64,000 nucleotides of DNA from Pontibaca methylaminivorans. Its GTDB lineage: Bacteria; Pseudomonadota; Alphaproteobacteria; Rhodobacterales; Rhodobacteraceae. The notes under the pieces are model-generated. The model saw only the letters and a program-made list of their open reading frames with translations. It did no database searches and had not been told where the DNA came from. The stretch spans positions 1,550,001-1,614,000 of the forward strand of contig NZ_FTPS01000001.1 of assembly GCF_900156525.1 (NCBI RefSeq). Reading direction: 5' to 3'. Below, one piece after another: positions 60,041 to 64,000 of the stretch. The number at the start of each line of letters is the position of its first letter. Within the stretch, counting starts at the first letter, position 1. The position numbers and the translations under genes are program-made.

Positions 60041-63000
60041 CTATTCCAGTTCGCGCAGCCGCGCCATGGCGTCGTTCAGCTTCGCGGCCTCGGCCTCCCG
60101 GGCGGCAAGGTTCGCCCGGGCTTCCTCGACCACCTCCTCGGGGGCGGAACGGGCGAAATTCGGATTGCCGAGCCGTCCGCGCAGGCCCGAGATTTCCTTT
60201 TCCAGCTTGCCGAGGCTCTTTTCCAGCCGCGCCCGCTCCTCGGCGATGTCGATGATTCCGGCAAGCGGCAGGCCGAATACCGCGCCGGGGGCGGCAATGG
60301 TCACGGTTCCCTTGGGGAAGACCTCGGCATGGGTCAGCGATTCGATCCGGGCAAGCCGGCGGATCAGCGCCTCGTTGCGCTCCCAGGCGTGTTTGCCGGC
60401 GGCGTCGATCTCGCGCACGATCAGCGGCAGGTGCAGCCCGGCCGGAACGTGGATCTGCGCCCGTGCCGAGCGGATGTTCTCGATCAGGGTGATGGCCCAG
60501 TTGATCTCGTGATCGGCATCGCGGTCCAGCAGATCCTCGGGGCGGTAATCGGGCCAGTCGGCATGGATCAGCATCTTGTCCCGCCGGCCGGACAGCGCCC
60601 AGAGTTCCTCGGTGATGAAGGGCATGATCGGATGCAGCAGGATCAGGCACTGATCGAGCACCCATTTCATGGTCGCGCGGGTCTCGTCGCGCGCGCCCGC
60701 GTCACTCCCCTGAAGCAGCGGCTTGGAAAATTCCAGGTACCAGTCGCAGACCTTGCCCCAGACGAAGGCATAAAGCGTGTTCGCCGCATCGTTGAAGCGG
60801 AAATTCTCAAGTGCGTCATCGACCTCGGCGCGGGTGCGGGCGACCTCGCCCAGAATCCAGCGGTTCAGCGGCTCGCGCGGGGCGGGGCGCTTGCTGCCGT
60901 CGACCGCAAAGACCTCGTTCATCTCGGCAAAGCGCATGGCGTTCCAGAGCTTGGTGCCGAAGTTGCGATAGCCGGCGATGCGCTGGGTCGACAGCTTGAG
61001 GTCGCGCCCCATGGCCGCCATGGCGGTCAGGGTGAACCGCACCGCATCGGCGCCGTATTCGTCGATCAGTTCAAGCGGGTCGAGCACGTTGCCAAGGCTT
61101 TTCGACATCTTCTTGCCCGACGCGTCGCGCACCAGCGCGTGCACATAGACCGTGTCGAAGGGGCGTTGCCCGACCACCGCATATTGCATCATCATCATGC
61201 GGGCGACCCAGAAGAAGATGATGTCGAATCCCGTGACCAGCGTATTCGTCGGGAAATAGCGGCGCAGTTCCGCGGTATCGTCGGGCCAGCCGAGCGTGCC
61301 GATAGGCCAGAGCCCCGAGGAAAACCACGTGTCGAGCACATCGGGGTCGCGCCAGACCGGATAGACCAGCCGGGTCGGATCCTGATCGAATTCGTATTGC
61401 GCAAGGCTCTCGGCCAGGCGGTGGATGGCCTCGTGGCGGTCCTTCACCTCGATGACCATGGCGCGGCTGATCGGGATCGGCGTATCCGCGATTTCGCCCT
61501 CGAACGCCTCGCGTACCTCGTCGAAACTCGCCGCGCAATGCTGCACCGCCCCGGCATGGAGCATCCCGCCCCTGATCAGCAGGCGGTGCATTTCCACCAG
61601 GTCGAGCGCGCCGTCGCCCTCGTCGTCGCGGAATTCCGGCGCAGACAGATCGAAACCATACCAGACCGGGATCTGGTGCCCCCACCAGAGCTGTCGCGAG
61701 ATGCACCAGGGTTCGATGTTTTCCAGCCAGTGGAAATAAACCTTTTCGTCCCGTTCGGGCAGGATGCGCACCTCGCCGCTGCGCACCGCCTCCAGCGCGG
61801 GGCCGACGATGGCGCCGGTATCGACGAACCACTGATCGGTGAGCATCGGCTCGATCACCACTTTCGAACGGTCGCCGAAGGGCTGCATGATCGGCCGGTT
61901 CTCGACCAGCGGCACCGGGTCGCCGTTCTCGTCCTCGGTCATCACCGCGAGTCCCTCGTCGGTGATGTCGAAGACGATGCGCTTGCGCGCCTCGAACCGG
62001 TCGAGCCCGCGATAGTCCTCGGGCACAAGGTTGATCTGGGTCGCGTCCGCCGGGGCCTCCTCGCGCCCTTCGGCGATCGCCTGCGCCCAGGCGGCGGCCT
62101 CCTCATAGGGCAGGCCGTCCTCGCGCAGGGCGCCTTTCGCGTCCATCAGCACATAAAGCGGGATGCCGTTGCGCAGGGCCACGGCATGGTCGTTGAAATC
62201 ATGCGCGCCGGTGATCTTGACCGCGCCCGAGCCGAAATCGGGATCCGGGTATTCGTCGGCGATGATCGGGATCTGGCGCCGCTGCGCCTTCGGCCCGACC
62301 GGAATTTCGCACAGCTTGCCGATGATCGGCGCATAGCGGGGATCATCCGGGTGCACCGCGATGGCGCCGTCGCCCAGCATGGTTTCGGGCCGGGTGGTGG
62401 CGATGCTGATATAGTCGCGGGTCTCGCGCAGGGTGACGTTGCCGTCGGCGTCGCGTTCGACATATTCGTAAGTTTCGCCGCCCGCGAGCGGGTATTTGAA
62501 ATGCCACATGTGGCCGGGCACTTCGATGTTCTCGACCTCGAGATCGGAAATCGCCGTCTCGAAATGCGGATCCCAGTTCACCAGCCGCTTGCCGCGATAG
62601 ATGATGCCCTTGTTGTAGAGATCGACAAAGACCTTCAGCACCGCGTCATGGAATCCCTTGTCCATGGTGAAGCGGTTCCGGGACCAGTCGCAGGAGGCGC
62701 CGAGACGCTTCAACTGGTTGATGATGGTGCCGCCCGATTCTTCCTTCCATTCCCACACCCGCTCGATGAAGGCATCGCGGCCCATTTCGCGCCGGGTCTC
62801 GCGCCCTTCTTCGGCAAGCTGGCGCTCCACCACCATCTGCGTGGCGATGCCGGCATGGTCCTGTCCCGGCTGCCAGAGCGTGTCAAAGCCGCGCATGCGG
62901 TGCCAGCGGATCAGGATGTCCTGCAGCGTGTTGTTGAAGGCATGCCCCATATGCAGGCTGCCGGTCACGTTGGGCGGCGGGATCAGGATGCAGTAACTGT

Positions 63001-63106
63001 CGTCGCGCGAGGCATTGGCGCCGGCGCGGAAGCATCCGGCCTCTTCCCAGGCGCGGTAGAGGCGGCTTTCGGCCGCAGCGGCATCAAAGGTCTTTTCCAT
63101 CGCCAT
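60041..63106 (-). CDS. valS: Valine--tRNA ligase
   Basis: Class Ia aminoacyl-tRNA synthetase. 1021 residues with HIGH-type [20 protein letters not shown] near residue 40, editing domain in the middle ([15 protein letters not shown]-like [12 protein letters not shown]), KMSKS at [13 protein letters not shown], anticodon-binding domain and a C-terminal coiled-coil tRNA-binding arm ([18 protein letters not shown]). Start ATG 63106 follows GGAGAGGAT; the ATG two codons later is possible. Confidence 0.97.
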   Translation of the reverse strand: MAMEKTFDAAAAESRLYRAWEEAGCFRAGANASRDDSYCILIPPPNVTGSLHMGHAFNNTLQDILIRWHRMRGFDTLWQPGQDHAGIATQMVVERQLAEEGRETRREMGRDAFIERVWEWKEESGGTIINQLKRLGASCDWSRNRFTMDKGFHDAVLKVFVDLYNKGIIYRGKRLVNWDPHFETAISDLEVENIEVPGHMWHFKYPLAGGETYEYVERDADGNVTLRETRDYISIATTRPETMLGDGAIAVHPDDPRYAPIIGKLCEIPVGPKAQRRQIPIIADEYPDPDFGSGAVKITGAHDFNDHAVALRNGIPLYVLMDAKGALREDGLPYEEAAAWAQAIAEGREEAPADATQINLVPEDYRGLDRFEARKRIVFDITDEGLAVMTEDENGDPVPLVENRPIMQPFGDRSKVVIEPMLTDQWFVDTGAIVGPALEAVRSGEVRILPERDEKVYFHWLENIEPWCISRQLWWGHQIPVWYGFDLSAPEFRDDEGDGALDLVEMHRLLIRGGMLHAGAVQHCAASFDEVREAFEGEIADTPIPISRAMVIEVKDRHEAIHRLAESLAQYEFDQDPTRLVYPVWRDPDVLDTWFSSGLWPIGTLGWPDDTAELRRYFPTNTLVTGFDIIFFWVARMMMMQYAVVGQRPFDTVYVHALVRDASGKKMSKSLGNVLDPLELIDEYGADAVRFTLTAMAAMGRDLKLSTQRIAGYRNFGTKLWNAMRFAEMNEVFAVDGSKRPAPREPLNRWILGEVARTRAEVDDALENFRFNDAANTLYAFVWGKVCDWYLEFSKPLLQGSDAGARDETRATMKWVLDQCLILLHPIMPFITEELWALSGRRDKMLIHADWPDYRPEDLLDRDADHEINWAITLIENIRSARAQIHVPAGLHLPLIVREIDAAGKHAWERNEALIRRLARIESLTHAEVFPKGTVTIAAPGAVFGLPLAGIIDIAEERARLEKSLGKLEKEISGLRGRLGNPNFARSAPEEVVEEARANLAAREAEAAKLNDAMARLRELE

Positions 63107-63201
63107 CGTGGGATCCTCTCCATCTGGAGAGTCCTCTAGCGAATGGGGCGCGCAAGGGGAAGATCCGCGGTGGAATTTGCGCCCTGCCCGCCGCGCGATG
63201 C

Positions 63202-63246
63202 AAAAAAATGCCCCGCTCCGCCATGGTGCGGCGTCGGGGCGGGGCA
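63202..63246 (-). terminator. Terminator after metF
   Basis: On the minus strand a GCCCCGC/GCGGGGC stem with a GC-rich inner loop, followed by ATTTTTTT, about 45 bases beyond the metF stop. Confidence 0.65.
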
Positions 63247-63287
63247 GGGCTTTCATGCGACGGGTGGCGGACGGGCGGCGCGTTCCC

Positions 63288-64000
63288 TCAGGCGACTTTT
63301 TTCAGCGGCCGGCGCGGGGTCACGCCGATGGCATGGCAGACGTCGCGGGTCAGCTCGGGCCGGTTCAGCGTGTAGAAGTGCAGCTTGTCCACCCCGCCCG
63401 CGATCAGGTCGCTGCAGAGTTCCGCACAAAGCGCGGTGGCAAGCAGGTCTTCCTCGTCCTTGTTGCGGGCGTTGCCGAAGGCGTCCTCGACCCATGCGGG
63501 GATATGCGTCCCGCAGTTGCGGGCAAAGTTGCGCGCGCCCTTCCAGTTCTCGATCGGCAGGATGCCGGGCGTGATCGCATGGTCGATCCCCGCCTTCGCG
63601 CAGGCGTCGCGGAAGCGGAAGAAGGTCTCGGCCTCGAAAAAGAACTGGGTGAGCGCCTCGCTGGCGCCGGCGTCGAGCTTGGCCTTCAGCCAGTCGATGT
63701 CGGCCTGCGCGTTTGCGGCCTCGGGGTGCTGGTCGGGATAGGCACCGACGCGGATCGTGAAATCACCGCTTTCCGCCAGCGCCGTAATCAATTCGACCGA
63801 ATTCGCGAACCCGTCGGGATGGGGCGCGAACGGCCCGCTGCCCTTGGGCGGGTCGCCCCGCAGCGCCACGAGTTCCTTGACCCCCGCCTCGGCAAAGCCG
63901 CGGGCGATGCCGAGCGTTTCCTCGCGGGTCGCGTTCACGCAGGTCAGATGCGCCGCGACGCGCAGGCCGGACGACCTGTGCAGTGTCGCCACCGCGTCCC
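63288..64000 (-). CDS. metF: Methylenetetrahydrofolate reductase, C-terminal part (cut by window edge)
   Basis: Reduces 5,10-methylene-THF to 5-methyl-THF for methionine synthesis, an FAD-containing TIM barrel. The visible 237 codons cover the family C-terminal four-fifths: [66 protein letters not shown]-like region, and the last [20 protein letters not shown]. About 55-60 residues at the N terminus are outside the window; the GTG at 63992 is internal, not the start. Confidence 0.96.
   Translation of the reverse strand, partial: DAVATLHRSSGLRVAAHLTCVNATREETLGIARGFAEAGVKELVALRGDPPKGSGPFAPHPDGFANSVELITALAESGDFTIRVGAYPDQHPEAANAQADIDWLKAKLDAGASEALTQFFFEAETFFRFRDACAKAGIDHAITPGILPIENWKGARNFARNCGTHIPAWVEDAFGNARNKDEEDLLATALCAELCSDLIAGGVDKLHFYTLNRPELTRDVCHAIGVTPRRPLKKVA

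Overview
The window is a stretch of chromosome from a high-GC alphaproteobacterium, almost certainly order Rhodobacterales (Rhodobacteraceae/Paracoccaceae-like). The evidence is the rRNA operon (16S of about 1.47 kb, spacer with tRNA-Ile and tRNA-Ala, 23S with an enlarged helix 9, 5S), the short alphaproteobacterial proline--tRNA ligase, a PopZ-like protein, the AI-2E permease/HdaA/polyphosphate gene string, and the NnrS/NnrU pair. Almost everything is dense core-genome coding with short gaps. Species and genus cannot be fixed by reading alone.

Layout. 1-2746: lgt (cut by the left edge), ubiK, a YbjN-family gene, proC and csaA. 2780-10368: carB, a DUF3775 protein, a histidine phosphatase, and a formate dehydrogenase alpha gene whose reading frame is interrupted by an amber codon 93 codons before its natural end. 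10583-16978: rpmJ, tRNA-Val, an N-formylglutamate amidohydrolase, dinB, pyrF and clpB. 16979-22943: the rRNA operon with a long leader. 23267-29159: a 14-helix MFS exporter, then a tightly overlapped operon on the other strand (acyltransferase, GMC oxidoreductase, SDR).

29292-39653 is an integrated mobile element bounded by 47-bp direct repeats that are the 3' part of the tRNA-Cys gene; the complete tRNA-Cys is at the right end. It is only about 10.3 kb. It carries a tyrosine integrase, an excisionase-like protein, a MerR-like regulator, and a head-and-packaging set (head-tail connector, large terminase, HNH nuclease, HK97 capsid, prohead protease, portal). No tail, lysis or replication gene is visible. 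This matches a capsid-forming satellite (cf-PICI-like) better than an ordinary prophage. It also holds an AT-richer cargo pair (ribbon-helix-helix protein plus a two-helix membrane protein) and a 350-base gene-free, strongly foldable segment inside the packaging module. This element is the most interesting part of the window.

39960-64000 returns to core genome: an isoaspartate methyltransferase homologue, a TolC-family protein, a PopZ-like protein, efp, an AI-2E permease-hdaA-ppk1-ppx operon, proS, lolC-lolD, a metalloprotease-like lipoprotein, nnrS-nnrU behind a candidate FNR/NnrR site, a YgfZ-type folate-binding protein, an MsbA-like ABC exporter, a DUF454 protein, valS, and metF (cut by the right edge). 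All functions are inferred from reading the sequences; no database search was run.
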